Positions 8,707 through 16,759 of a DNA stretch of 64,000 nt are shown here, in pieces. Position numbers and translations under genes: made by a program. The DNA lies in the NCBI GenBank assembly GCA_947589475.1, contig CANQBO010000001.1, positions 1-64,000 of the forward strand. The letters run 5' to 3'. Origin of the DNA: an uncultured Clostridia bacterium (GTDB taxonomy: Bacteria; Bacillota; Clostridia; Christensenellales; CAG-917). The notes beneath the pieces are model-generated. The model had not been told where the DNA came from and ran no database searches. It worked only from the letters and a program-made list of their open reading frames with translations. Each line of letters starts with the position of its first letter. Position 1 is the stretch's first letter.

Positions 8707-9711
8707 ATGAGCGTCACATTTGAAGGATATGAAAGAAGAATAGACAAGATCAACAAGACTCTTGCCTCCTACGGCATCAAGGACCTCGAGGAAGCAAGAC
8801 AGATCTGCCTCGACAAGGGCATCGATTGCGAAGCCATCGTCAAGGGCGTGCAACCCATCGCGTTTGAAAACGCTGTTTGGGCGTACACCGTCGGCTGCGC
8901 TATCGCCATAAAGAAGAATTGCAAAGAGGCGGCGGACGCGGCTGAGGCTATCGGCGAAGGTCTGCAATCTTTCTGCATCCCCGGCTCCGTTGCGGAACAG
9001 CGCAAAGTCGGACTCGGACACGGCAATCTCGCCGCTATGTTGCTCAGAGAAAGCACAAAGTGCTTCGCTTTCCTCGCGGGTCACGAGTCATTCGCGGCGG
9101 CGGAGGGCGCAATCGGCATCGCAAAGACCGCAAACAAGGTGCGCAAGACTCCGCTCAAGGTCATTTTGAACGGACTCGGCAAGGACGCGGCGTTTATCAT
9201 CTCACGCATAAACGGCTTCACATACGTGCAGACAAAGATGGACTACTTCACGGGCGAGGTCAAGATCGTAAAAGAGACCGCCTACAGCAAGGGCGAGCGC
9301 GCGGCGGTCAGAGTGTACGGCGCCGATGACGTCACGGAGGGCGTCGCGATAATGCGCCTCGAGGACGTCGACGTCTCAATAACGGGCAACTCCACAAATC
9401 CCACTCGTTTCCAGCATCCCGTCGCGGGCACCTACAAAAAATGGTGCTGGGACAACGGCAAGAAGTACTTCTCGGTCGCTTCGGGCGGCGGCACGGGCAG
9501 AACCCTCCATCCGGACAATATGGCGGCAGGTCCCGCATCCTACGGCATGACGGATACGATGGGCAGAATGCACTCCGACGCGCAGTTCGCGGGCAGCTCC
9601 TCCGTCCCCGCTCACGTAGAAATGATGGGCTTGATCGGCATGGGCAACAACCCGATGGTCGGTGCATCAGTTGCTTGCGCTGTGGCTGTGCAAGAGGCGC
9701 TTGCGAAGTAA
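8707..9711 (+). CDS. GGGtGRT family protein
   Basis: A 334-residue protein carrying the family's name-giving motif GGGTGRTLHPDNMA (about 260-273) and a C-terminal GLIGMGNNPMVGASV stretch. The family is widespread in anaerobic bacteria and archaea, has no proven reaction, and usually lies beside a NifU-like gene, as here. SD AGGAGG precedes the ATG. This is the last gene that clearly belongs to the chromosome. Confidence 0.85.
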   Translation: MSVTFEGYERRIDKINKTLASYGIKDLEEARQICLDKGIDCEAIVKGVQPIAFENAVWAYTVGCAIAIKKNCKEAADAAEAIGEGLQSFCIPGSVAEQRKVGLGHGNLAAMLLRESTKCFAFLAGHESFAAAEGAIGIAKTANKVRKTPLKVILNGLGKDAAFIISRINGFTYVQTKMDYFTGEVKIVKETAYSKGERAAVRVYGADDVTEGVAIMRLEDVDVSITGNSTNPTRFQHPVAGTYKKWCWDNGKKYFSVASGGGTGRTLHPDNMAAGPASYGMTDTMGRMHSDAQFAGSSSVPAHVEMMGLIGMGNNPMVGASVACAVAVQEALAK

Positions 9712-9747
9712 AAAAGTCTACTGTTTAGTAGCGTTATAGCGTTTTTG

Positions 9748-9776
9748 AAACGGCTCCCAAAAATCGGGAGCCGTTT
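9748..9776 (+). terminator. Rho-independent terminator-like hairpin
   Basis: An 11-bp perfect stem (AAACGGCTCCC/GGGAGCCGTTT) with a 7-base loop lies 36 bases after the GGGtGRT stop. Confidence 0.75.
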
Positions 9777-9846
9777 ACAATTTAACCAAAATGTATAGAA
9801 AATGTATAAAATGTTTACCATTTGTTTACCGTTTTTTCAGGCTTTT

Positions 9847-9994
9847 TAACCCAATGAGTGTCATCATCTATTCGGAAAGTTGATGAGTGTAATAGGGTTG
9901 AATGTCAACCCTATGGGTGCTATCAAAGATTAAAGAAACCTATGGGCGATATAGGGTTATAGTACAACCCGATGCGTAGTGTATGAGATTAAAA
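9847..9994. repeat. Degenerate ~58-bp tandem repeat at the chromosome/element junction
   Basis: Three units begin AACCCAATGAGTG (9847), AACCCTATGGGTG (9906) and AACCCGATGCGTA (9965). The first two end in ATAGGGTT, so each unit is also partly palindromic. The array lies exactly between the last chromosomal gene and the first element gene. It may be a chromosomal intergenic repeat or part of an attachment region. Confidence 0.55.
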
Positions 9995-9998
9995 GGGA

Positions 9999-10028
9999 TA
10001 AAAAAATCCCCTGCGTGAGGCAGGGGAT
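9999..10028 (-). terminator. Terminator of the leftward element operon
   Basis: Read on the - strand, ATCCCCTGC-CTCAC-GCAGGGGAT is followed by seven T residues. It lies directly after the last - strand gene (stop at 10034), ending the long leftward transcription unit. Confidence 0.9.
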
Positions 10029-10033
10029 AGAGT

Positions 10034-10450
10034 TTAATATAATAATTTTTGGGGGACTACTTTGAAGGCTCGGCGTAGCTTTCTTGATATTTTTTTGCTC
10101 GGAATATATCCCTTCAAATAATTGTCGATCGCGTCCTCGTGTAACCCTAATGCTATTGAGAGTTCTTTGGGGGTTGCTGTTCCTTCGTATTGCCGCACAA
10201 GTTTATTGACATCTTCAAGAGAGATGATGTTGTGAGCCTTCCTGTAGGCGTCGTAGATTGAGAAAAGGTTGAAGTTGTGAACTTCTCCAACATGCACCTC
10301 GTTGCCGCACATAGGGCAGTACGCGGTTTTCTGAAGGCATCTAAGTTTTGTGTTCTTCCATGTGATTTCCTCTTCCTTGGTTTCTACGACCGCATCAACA
10401 TCTTCGAGGCAATAAATACAATAACCAGATATGGTCCATTTATCTATCAT
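10034..10450 (-). CDS. Zinc-finger/HTH protein, MqsA-antitoxin-like
   Basis: A 138-residue protein with an N-terminal CXXC pair (CIYC, about 11-14) and a second (CPMCGNEV, about 45-52) that can form a zinc ribbon, then a helix-turn-helix-like C terminus (ATPKELSIALGLHEDAIDNYL). Zinc ribbon plus HTH is the plan of MqsA/YgiT-type antitoxins and phage regulators. It overlaps the preceding small gene by 11 bases. No RNase-like toxin is recognised next to it, so the antitoxin role is only suggested. Confidence 0.55.
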   Translation of the reverse strand: MIDKWTISGYCIYCLEDVDAVVETKEEEITWKNTKLRCLQKTAYCPMCGNEVHVGEVHNFNLFSIYDAYRKAHNIISLEDVNKLVRQYEGTATPKELSIALGLHEDAIDNYLKGYIPSKKISRKLRRAFKVVPQKLLY

Positions 10451-10655
10451 TAATATTTTCCTCTAAACTAAACTTTAGCCGAATTGGATGGACTGCAGGT
10501 ATATCGCTCATATAACATAATGCCTGATTTATATTTGGAGTAAATGGTTTAAGGTCACTATTCTTTACTGCAATCGTACTCTTACCTAACAGAATAATCC
10601 AGTTAATTTGTTCAAATATCAATTCAAGCTCATTCGTAAAATTATTGGGCGTCAT
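10440..10655 (-). CDS. Hypothetical protein, 71 aa
   Basis: The ATG at 10655 is chosen because longer starts would run far into the upstream gene. The protein has a hydrophobic central stretch (INWIILLG) and no known motif. It overlaps genes on both sides, so it is translationally coupled to the zinc-finger/HTH gene and might be its partner. Confidence 0.45.
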   Translation of the reverse strand: MTPNNFTNELELIFEQINWIILLGKSTIAVKNSDLKPFTPNINQALCYMSDIPAVHPIRLKFSLEENINDR

Positions 10656-10986
10656 TTTCGTTTTTCTTTTTCTTCGCCAAAAACGCGTCCGCTTCGGCTT
10701 CACTACTAAATGCTTGCTGTTCGATTAGCCCGCAATCATACTTACTTCTATAATATACAAGCCAATCTCTATTAACAGTGCTCTTGCACTTGCACGGCAA
10801 CTCAATCATATCGCGCGGCTCTAACTTCCAATTATTCGGCGAGAAGCCTCGATGATACTTTTGCCAATTTAATGTTTTACATATTTCTTGCATTTTGCAA
10901 CTTTTACAAGGGATTTCTTTCAAACTGCAAGAATTACACTTTTCTTCGCATATATCACTTATCTCGCTCAACCTGTAATCTTTCAT
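10642..10986 (-). CDS. Cys-rich hypothetical protein, 114 aa
   Basis: The N-terminal third carries nine cysteines in CX-few-C pairs (CEEKCNSCSLKEIPCKSC, then C), a pattern of metal binding. The C-terminal part has a lysine-rich tail. No family recognised. It overlaps its upstream neighbour by 4 bases. Confidence 0.55.
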   Translation of the reverse strand: MKDYRLSEISDICEEKCNSCSLKEIPCKSCKMQEICKTLNWQKYHRGFSPNNWKLEPRDMIELPCKCKSTVNRDWLVYYRSKYDCGLIEQQAFSSEAEADAFLAKKKKNENDAQ

Positions 10987-11327
10987 TCGTCCACCTCTAC
11001 GCCGTATTTTTTGCGTTGTCTTTCAATCTCTTCGAGGAGTTTATCGCAGACATTGCTTGCACCTGCCTTTTCTGCGGTCAATATGCGGTTGTCACACTTT
11101 TTGTAGTGCAATTGACATCGCGTTTTATACCAAAAATTCCACAATTCGCCCAATATCTTCCTAACTGTCTTTTTTTCAACCTCGTCGGCTTTTCGGTAGC
11201 CTGCGTCATATAATCTTTCACAATTTTCTGGTACTCCGCATATTACAGCGCAGGTGTCACATTCTATTGTTCCATACAAACAACATAGCGTTTTCGCCAT
11301 TTCCTCAATCTCTTTTTCTCTGTCCAT
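10983..11327 (-). CDS. Hypothetical protein with Cys cluster, 114 aa
   Basis: A mostly helical, charged protein with a Cys cluster near the N terminus (CCLYGTIECDTCAVICG). It shares the style of several other small products of this element (a short Cys-rich head, then YDAGYRKADEVEKK). Related head-plus-'AGFRKDK' proteins occur at 42.7 kb. Function unknown. Confidence 0.55.
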   Translation of the reverse strand: MDREKEIEEMAKTLCCLYGTIECDTCAVICGVPENCERLYDAGYRKADEVEKKTVRKILGELWNFWYKTRCQLHYKKCDNRILTAEKAGASNVCDKLLEEIERQRKKYGVEVDE

Positions 11328-11593
11328 TAGTCTTTACCCCATACTATCGCTACTGTGATACCAAAAAAGGAAAGCCCTGTAGCTTCTGCAGAGTATATTA
11401 TTCTAAACCCCAATAAAGATTCAAACAAAGCAATAAGCGTTATTGCCGTTACCCATACTATAAGGACAGCAAGGCAGATCAACATTGCTTTCTTGAATTT
11501 CTTTTTTTTAGCTTCTTCTTTTTTGTTCCACCACTGTTTTAATTTATTCATTTGCCTCTCTTTATTCATATGTGTCTCATCAATGTATTTCAA
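11327..11593 (-). CDS. Small membrane protein, 88 aa
   Basis: A lysine-rich N terminus (KKEEAKKKKFKKA) is followed by one strong membrane segment (about 39-60, MLICLAVLIVWVTAITLIAL) and a weaker one near 70-85. The positive end should stay in the cytoplasm. An alternative start at the second Met (MNKERQ) is possible. Function unknown. Confidence 0.5.
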   Translation of the reverse strand: MKYIDETHMNKERQMNKLKQWWNKKEEAKKKKFKKAMLICLAVLIVWVTAITLIALFESLLGFRIIYSAEATGLSFFGITVAIVWGKD

Positions 11594-11790
11594 TATTTTT
11601 TAAATTCATCCACCTCTTTTAATGGGCATTGGCTGTCCATATTCTTCGGATCTACTTCGCGGTCTTTTCTATTTAAAAGGTACTGAAGTCCACAGCAACA
11701 GTCTGGAATTCCCCTATGTAGATTTTCATAATATACGACAAAAGTGCACTTGCCGCACGTTTTTGGTTTGTTACATTTTATTGTCACCAT
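11590..11790 (-). CDS. Cys-rich hypothetical protein, 66 aa
   Basis: The ATG at 11790 follows an AGAGG SD. Cys residues are in KPKTCGKCTF, PDCCCGLQY and near the C terminus. It is probably a metal-binding small protein of unknown role. Confidence 0.5.
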   Translation of the reverse strand: MVTIKCNKPKTCGKCTFVVYYENLHRGIPDCCCGLQYLLNRKDREVDPKNMDSQCPLKEVDEFKKY

Positions 11791-11853
11791 TGTTTCAACC
11801 TCTTTTATTTGTCCATCTTTTTTCTCCTGTGTCAACAATACAGATGTCATTGC

Positions 11854-11991
11854 TTATTGTATGTGGTGTAGCAGTAAGTGGGACGGGCAGAATGTCGTAT
11901 CAGGGGATAATGCTGCACCGCACAGGGGGCATATCCAGCCTTGTCTGCCATATATTACATTGTTATTTACTATTGCATCATTATTGTCCAT
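11854..11991 (-). CDS. Zinc-ribbon micro-protein, 45 aa
   Basis: A short frame from ATG at 11991 to TAA at 11854-11856. The product contains WICPLCGAALSPDTTFCP, a rubredoxin/zinc-ribbon knuckle with a third Cys. The start overlaps the upstream gene's stop by one base (TAATG), typical of coupling in this operon. Confidence 0.6.
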   Translation of the reverse strand: MDNNDAIVNNNVIYGRQGWICPLCGAALSPDTTFCPSHLLLHHIQ

Positions 11992-12263
11992 TATTCGCTT
12001 AACTCCTTAAACATTTTATATTGTCCGTTTAGACCGCACCACCAGGTTTCATACATAACCGAGTGATTATTTTTATTTACTTCTATAGTACATGAGCCAA
12101 AATGCGCATAATCTTCAATAGTGCACATATCCGCTTTTTGATTTATGTATGCTCGTCCGCATTGCTTAAATTTAGGGCAATCACCACTACAACAAGCGTT
12201 CGCCACTATTATGTGTTTTGTAGTGCTATTAAGTGTATCTGTTTTATGTTTCGGTACTGTCAT
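11991..12263 (-). CDS. Cys-rich hypothetical protein, 90 aa
   Basis: Contains seven cysteines, including CCSGDCPKFKQCG and WWCGLNG. No known family. Tightly packed between its neighbours. Confidence 0.5.
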   Translation of the reverse strand: MTVPKHKTDTLNSTTKHIIVANACCSGDCPKFKQCGRAYINQKADMCTIEDYAHFGSCTIEVNKNNHSVMYETWWCGLNGQYKMFKELSE

Positions 12264-12266
12264 AAG

Positions 12267-12494
12267 CTAATCCTCCTTCCTCTCATCTTTGAGCCAACCC
12301 GTAACGCCAATTTTCAAGTCCCAATCCCACTTCAAACACTTGACAACATAGTCTTTCAAATTTTTATCAAACGGGTAGTCTAAATATGGGAAATGTTGTT
12401 TAATGTGATATGACACGGTTTCTAATAGGAAATTTGCTAATTCCTCGTCACTCATATCTCTTATTTTCTTTTCAATATATTCGCGGTTAGTCAT
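12267..12494 (-). CDS. Hypothetical protein, 75 aa (MTNRE family)
   Basis: Begins MTNREYIEKKIRDMSDEELA and ends with a WL-charged tail. The next gene downstream (12487-12696) encodes a similar protein, so the two look like a tandem duplication. Family opening sequences of this type are common in phages of gut Firmicutes; function unknown. Confidence 0.55.
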   Translation of the reverse strand: MTNREYIEKKIRDMSDEELANFLLETVSYHIKQHFPYLDYPFDKNLKDYVVKCLKWDWDLKIGVTGWLKDERKED

Positions 12495-12696
12495 ATATCA
12501 CCCCAACCCATTCTCCTTTCTCATTGTATATAAACTCCCCGCCGTAACTGCTCTTGTCGCGGTGTTCTGTTTTTAGCCAATGAAGCACGCCCAAATATGT
12601 GTTGTCATATACAAATTTGAGTTTCTCAAGATCTTTTAACAGCCAATCTCTAAATTGCTCATCTGTCAAATCGTTTAACCACTCTCTATTTGTCAT
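12487..12696 (-). CDS. Hypothetical protein, 69 aa (MTNRE family paralogue)
   Basis: The start at 12696 (MTNREWLNDLTDEQFRDWLL) is chosen because longer starts would overlap the YopX-like gene deeply. It shares the MTNRE opening and the D-E-helical head with the product of 12267-12494. The last part contains YGGEFIYNEKGEWVG. Confidence 0.5.
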   Translation of the reverse strand: MTNREWLNDLTDEQFRDWLLKDLEKLKFVYDNTYLGVLHWLKTEHRDKSSYGGEFIYNEKGEWVGVIYD

Positions 12697-13147
12697 CTTG
12701 CACATCCAACAACTCAGGATTATCCCATATATTCCCGATGACTTCAATTTCACCTTTATCCATAAACTCAAAGTCGCAGCTAATCGTCCCATCTTTTTTC
12801 TTTTGCATAATTTCGTATTGCAGCCAGTAGTTCCGCCTTGTTTGTGAAAGATAGTCAACATAACCGACCTCAACATTTCCGCCGCAATATCTAAATTTGC
12901 AGATATCCCCTCGAAATATTGGTTTGCTATTTTTATCATATATTCCGATATACTCCGTCACTGTGTCGGGTATAACCATATAATGGTCACTCGGACGTCC
13001 TTGTTCGTCTGGATGCGGGACTGATATGTAAGAGTATAATATTGGCTTTGATGTGTGGTATTTCATCTTCGAAAAATATCCTTCCACCCATACGCCGTCA
13101 TAACGTTTACCTCTAAAAAGGTATTTTTTTTCTTTAAGCATTGCCAT
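12686..13147 (-). CDS. YopX family phage protein
   Basis: A 153-residue protein matching the YopX pattern: FRGKRYDGVWVEGYF near the N terminus, VIPDTVTEYIGIYDKNSKPIF (middle, partial quote VIPDTVTEYIGIYDKNSK), then FRGDI and EVIGNIWDNPELL at the C terminus. YopX proteins are common in phages and prophages of Firmicutes; their function is not known. Overlaps both neighbours. Confidence 0.88.
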   Translation of the reverse strand: MAMLKEKKYLFRGKRYDGVWVEGYFSKMKYHTSKPILYSYISVPHPDEQGRPSDHYMVIPDTVTEYIGIYDKNSKPIFRGDICKFRYCGGNVEVGYVDYLSQTRRNYWLQYEIMQKKKDGTISCDFEFMDKGEIEVIGNIWDNPELLDVQDDK

Positions 13148-13820
13148 TTGTGCGTTTCCTCCTTGGAGCCTTGCAAGGAACAGCTGCTTGTTTTTGTTGT
13201 GTCTCTAACTGTATAGCGTCTTGCAGGGATTCTGTAATTTCTGTAAAAATTGGGGTAGGGAGCTTGAGGCGTTCTATTACGTGTTCACAAGCTGATTTTA
13301 TCTTGCCTCGCGAAGGCTCTATTTGGTATGCCGATGTCGCCATAATTGCTATAGTATAATTCTCATTTTTTAAGCATAGTAAATCTATATGATTACTACT
13401 GATAGTATCTATGTAAGCGTACATTGTGTCTAGTTCTTTGACCGGTATGACATCGAAAATATTTATGATGTCGTCAATATTAAGGGTATGGTCAAGGAGG
13501 AAACATTCATTCAAGTTTATGGTTTTAAAGAAGTTTTGAACGAAAGTCACATTTTTAAGAAGCAATTTTTCATCATCTGTTAACAATCTCCCATTCGCCG
13601 TATATTTCTGTGAATACTTTGGTATGACGTCTTTAACTTCCAAAGGGAACTTTCCTTTTTTTAGAGGCAGCCCCTCGAAGTCGCTTTCTTTGTTGAAAAT
13701 TATAATTGTCCTTCCATCGCTGATTATTTTGTGCTTATCATACTCAAAGACGCCCTGGACGCTTTCGTATTTTGTGCGTTTTATATACCGCTTTATTGCA
13801 TTTTTTTGTTTTGTAGTCAT
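13134..13820 (-). CDS. Hypothetical protein, 228 aa
   Basis: Soluble, with a basic start (MTTKQKNAIKRYIKRTKYE) and a basic C-terminal tail (CKAPRRKRTNGNA), which suggests nucleic-acid contact. No recognised domain. The gene overlaps the yopX-like gene by 14 bases. Confidence 0.6.
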   Translation of the reverse strand: MTTKQKNAIKRYIKRTKYESVQGVFEYDKHKIISDGRTIIIFNKESDFEGLPLKKGKFPLEVKDVIPKYSQKYTANGRLLTDDEKLLLKNVTFVQNFFKTINLNECFLLDHTLNIDDIINIFDVIPVKELDTMYAYIDTISSNHIDLLCLKNENYTIAIMATSAYQIEPSRGKIKSACEHVIERLKLPTPIFTEITESLQDAIQLETQQKQAAVPCKAPRRKRTNGNA

Positions 13821-13822
13821 TC

Positions 13823-14098
13823 TTACCCCACTATACTCGCGATTCTTGTAACCGCGTCTTCAGCTTTTTGTATAACTTCAGCCAGCTCTTGCAAGGTTGT
13901 TATGTCTTGAGAGTCGTTATCTATAAGATACATATACGCAGCTTTAAGAGCCTGAGGGACAGTGCCGTAGTAGCCGACCCGCATCCATTGTTCTGACACT
14001 GTATTGAACTTCTTGGATTTTGCCGTGCGCAGTTCTTCTAATTGAACACAATATTTGTCCAAAGGGCGTATCCTTAATGTATCTGTAATGTATATCAT
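13823..14098 (-). CDS. Hypothetical protein, 91 aa
   Basis: Begins MIYITDTLRIRPLDKYCVQLEELR. The middle part (GYYGTVPQALKAAYMYLI) and the helical end resemble small phage proteins of unknown role found with replication genes. Confidence 0.55.
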   Translation of the reverse strand: MIYITDTLRIRPLDKYCVQLEELRTAKSKKFNTVSEQWMRVGYYGTVPQALKAAYMYLIDNDSQDITTLQELAEVIQKAEDAVTRIASIVG

Positions 14099-14106
14099 AA
14101 AATCTC

Positions 14107-14586
14107 CTATGAAATCTGCTCGGCGTACTGATTATCACTTGCTAACTGCACACCTAAAATTTCGTCATAATGTGGTGATTGATGCGGCACATACCGCCCG
14201 AACTTTATAATAATATTCTTAAAATTTCTGAGGCTCTCGATTGCCCCCGCTATTTCCTCTTTATTGTATCCAGTGTAGATAATCACGGGGTCTAAAGATT
14301 TACTTCTCAGTTTAGAAATAAAATCTATCAACTCGCCGATTTGTTCTATTGGTTCCATACCGCCGAACACTATTGCTCCCGTCAGTGGGTTGCCCAGATA
14401 TAAATCTATGAGCAACCCATCATCATAATATTTGATAGGGGATTTATAAAGCTCACTATTCTGACAAACACTAATAGGCAAGCCTTGTTCAGTGCAACAT
14501 TTGAAGTTGCATTTGCATGTGCCTATAAACATAGAGGGGATTTTGTAGTTCACAAAATCTTCTTCAAGTATATTGCGAACGTGCAT
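14107..14586 (-). CDS. nrdG: NrdG-like anaerobic ribonucleotide reductase activating protein
   Basis: A 159-residue radical-SAM-type activase. A Cys motif TCKCNFKCC with a further Cys in SVCQNSEL replaces the textbook CX3CX2C; this variant is typical of a Firmicutes/phage subgroup. VFGGMEPIEQ is the GGE-like SAM motif and VIIYTGYNKEE the following strand. It would make the glycyl radical on NrdD, encoded directly upstream (stop and start share one base). ATG 14586 follows a GAGGATC SD. Confidence 0.8.
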   Translation of the reverse strand: MHVRNILEEDFVNYKIPSMFIGTCKCNFKCCTEQGLPISVCQNSELYKSPIKYYDDGLLIDLYLGNPLTGAIVFGGMEPIEQIGELIDFISKLRSKSLDPVIIYTGYNKEEIAGAIESLRNFKNIIIKFGRYVPHQSPHYDEILGVQLASDNQYAEQIS

Positions 14587-16553
14587 TATTGATCCTCGTT
14601 GTTCATATTGAACCAATCTCTCTTTGAGAACTCTGCTTTACGTTCCTTTGAGTAAGACTTTTCAGGAGTCAAGAACCCGACGATGCGTTGGTATGTGGTT
14701 GTTTTGTGCTGATGACAGATAGGGCAGATGTCCCCATAGAAGCCGTGGTTATTATCGCACGCGCTAATTTTGGTACAAAACGCAAAGTAGGGAACATTCA
14801 TATCTGCTACCTTGTTTAGTAGGTTCCAAGCTGTGTCGAAGTTATTGAGCGGAGCGTCGATATTGATGTGTGCTATTGACCCGCCACTGCAAGCCTTATC
14901 TAAAGCTGAGCTTGCCGTCAGTTTGTAGTTCAATGTGGTATGCTCTGCGAGAGGTATCCATTGATTACCATATAGTGGTAAGTCATATTCTCCGTCTTTA
15001 TACAGTATTTTGTCTTTATACTGAAGGATTGCGGCACACCTTTCGGCGGGGACTTGCTCGATATTGATTTGATAATCTATCTTCTCATCGTCGGCAAATT
15101 CATCTTTACATTCGTGGATTGTAGCGAGTATCTTCTTCGCAAACTCCATACCGTCTTCCGTGTAATTTGCATTACCGAGGGCGTCCTGTGTGCAACCGTC
15201 GAGGTACTTGATAGCCTCCCACAAAGCAACAATACCTATTGTATTGTATTGAGATTTAAGATGTATCAGTCCAAGGGTGTAATTGGGAAGCAAGCCCTTC
15301 TCAATGTTCCTCGATATTATATGGCGAACTCTGTCTAATGTCTGCAAACAAAGCTTTGTACGCTCTCTCAGAATACACAGGAATAAATCCTTAGCGTTTT
15401 GAACATCTCCCTTGGCACGTTTTTTAGCCTCATATGCAATACGCGCCAAGTTTATTGTGTTGACTTTTACAGACCCGACTTCAAGTGCCGTGCCGCCGAT
15501 GGAGTTGAAGTATCCGAGATTCTTTACATCGCTAACCAGGCGACAACAGTTAGAAAGACTTGTAACGTCCGAACTGATGAAGAAGTTGCTGTCAGCCCAC
15601 TTCATATTGTGACGGCAGCACCACTTTGCGAACTCCTCATCTTTGAACATACCATCAACTCTAAGCAGGGCATATGTCAGAACAGGGAAGGTCATCATAT
15701 TTTGCTCGCGCACTTTTGAGACCACGTTCATAAAAGCCTTTTGATACTCTATGAGTTCATCTATGTAATCCACAACAAAACTACCGTCCGGGTATTCCTT
15801 GCCGCCGAATAGGGCGATGAGGTACTCGCGGTCATATATTGTAAAATTAGTGAACGCGCTCTGTGTAACTCTTAAGTAAGGCTGATTGAGTTTGTAGATT
15901 ATCCTTTGGAACTCTTGGTCACGATAGTATTCAGGGGAGTTGATTGCATATCCGTTTTCACAGTCCTTCTTCCAAAAGTAGTAGGAGTAAATAAGGAAGT
16001 TAGGCAACCCGACCGCGCCACTCGTTCTATTACTGCACCACGACACCGTTTCGCCAACGAAGTCCGTATAGGTGGTCAAGTGTTTTGGAGGTTGAGCGTT
16101 GAAATTTGATACAAAGTAAAGTCCTTTTTCGACGATCGGTGTCAAGTCATATGCGAAACAGTAACTCTTAAAAGTAGAGGAATAAAAATCGTGGAGATAA
16201 AACCCGCCAGTCCATTCCTGCTCCATCCACTTTTGCGCTGTCTTCAACCCATACTTCTTCTTGAGTTCGTAGAATATTTTATTGAAAGCAAGGAGCTTCG
16301 CATGAGGCTTCATCATCTCATATTCTAGTGTGGTGACATCTTTATGTCCTACGTTAGCATTGCCGTCTATGGAGGCATCAGCTACCGTCGCGGTGTCTAT
16401 GAAATTGTCTATGAACTCTGTGAAGTTAAGTTGTGAGTTTTCACAACCATTTAAATATTGCATTTCTTTGCCATAGCGGCGGGTAAGTTTGTTAAATAAT
16501 TTTATAAAGTCATTGTCAAGATTTAAGTTTATCCTCAGTTGACGTTTCAGCAT
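14586..16553 (-). CDS. nrdD: Anaerobic ribonucleoside-triphosphate reductase
   Basis: A 655-residue glycyl-radical enzyme that reduces NTPs to dNTPs without oxygen. It begins without an obvious ATP cone. The catalytic core includes WTGGFYLHD, SNRTSGAVGLPN and SALDKACSGG. The C-terminal zinc-site cysteines lie in CTKISACDN and CPIC, and the radical glycine lies in QRIVGFLTPEKS (RIVGF in place of the usual RVxGY). The neighbours nrdG and nrdH complete the set, so the element can make dNTPs in an anaerobic host. Confidence 0.92.
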   Translation of the reverse strand: MLKRQLRINLNLDNDFIKLFNKLTRRYGKEMQYLNGCENSQLNFTEFIDNFIDTATVADASIDGNANVGHKDVTTLEYEMMKPHAKLLAFNKIFYELKKKYGLKTAQKWMEQEWTGGFYLHDFYSSTFKSYCFAYDLTPIVEKGLYFVSNFNAQPPKHLTTYTDFVGETVSWCSNRTSGAVGLPNFLIYSYYFWKKDCENGYAINSPEYYRDQEFQRIIYKLNQPYLRVTQSAFTNFTIYDREYLIALFGGKEYPDGSFVVDYIDELIEYQKAFMNVVSKVREQNMMTFPVLTYALLRVDGMFKDEEFAKWCCRHNMKWADSNFFISSDVTSLSNCCRLVSDVKNLGYFNSIGGTALEVGSVKVNTINLARIAYEAKKRAKGDVQNAKDLFLCILRERTKLCLQTLDRVRHIISRNIEKGLLPNYTLGLIHLKSQYNTIGIVALWEAIKYLDGCTQDALGNANYTEDGMEFAKKILATIHECKDEFADDEKIDYQINIEQVPAERCAAILQYKDKILYKDGEYDLPLYGNQWIPLAEHTTLNYKLTASSALDKACSGGSIAHINIDAPLNNFDTAWNLLNKVADMNVPYFAFCTKISACDNNHGFYGDICPICHQHKTTTYQRIVGFLTPEKSYSKERKAEFSKRDWFNMNNEDQ

Positions 16554-16759
16554 TTCGTTTCTTGTCTCTCCTTTGTAAATTTCAAACTCTGTGAAAAATC
16601 ATAAAACTTGCCGTCTATTTCAAGTATAGGTGCCGAGGTGATCCCTTTGCTTTTCATCTCGGTAATATCTGTAACCTTTATGTATTCAAGCCCCGCGTCA
16701 TCAAGCTTTCGCTCTAAGACATGACATTTGGGACAACCTGTGCTGTACAGTTTTATCAT
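16547..16759 (-). CDS. nrdH: NrdH/glutaredoxin-like protein
   Basis: A 70-residue thioredoxin-fold protein with the redox motif TGCPKCHVLERKL at residues 8-20 and the cis-Pro region TSAPILEIDGK. It overlaps nrdD and is the likely thiol reductant for nucleotide reduction or for NrdD/G thiols. Confidence 0.82.
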   Translation of the reverse strand: MIKLYSTGCPKCHVLERKLDDAGLEYIKVTDITEMKSKGITSAPILEIDGKFYDFSQSLKFTKERQETKC

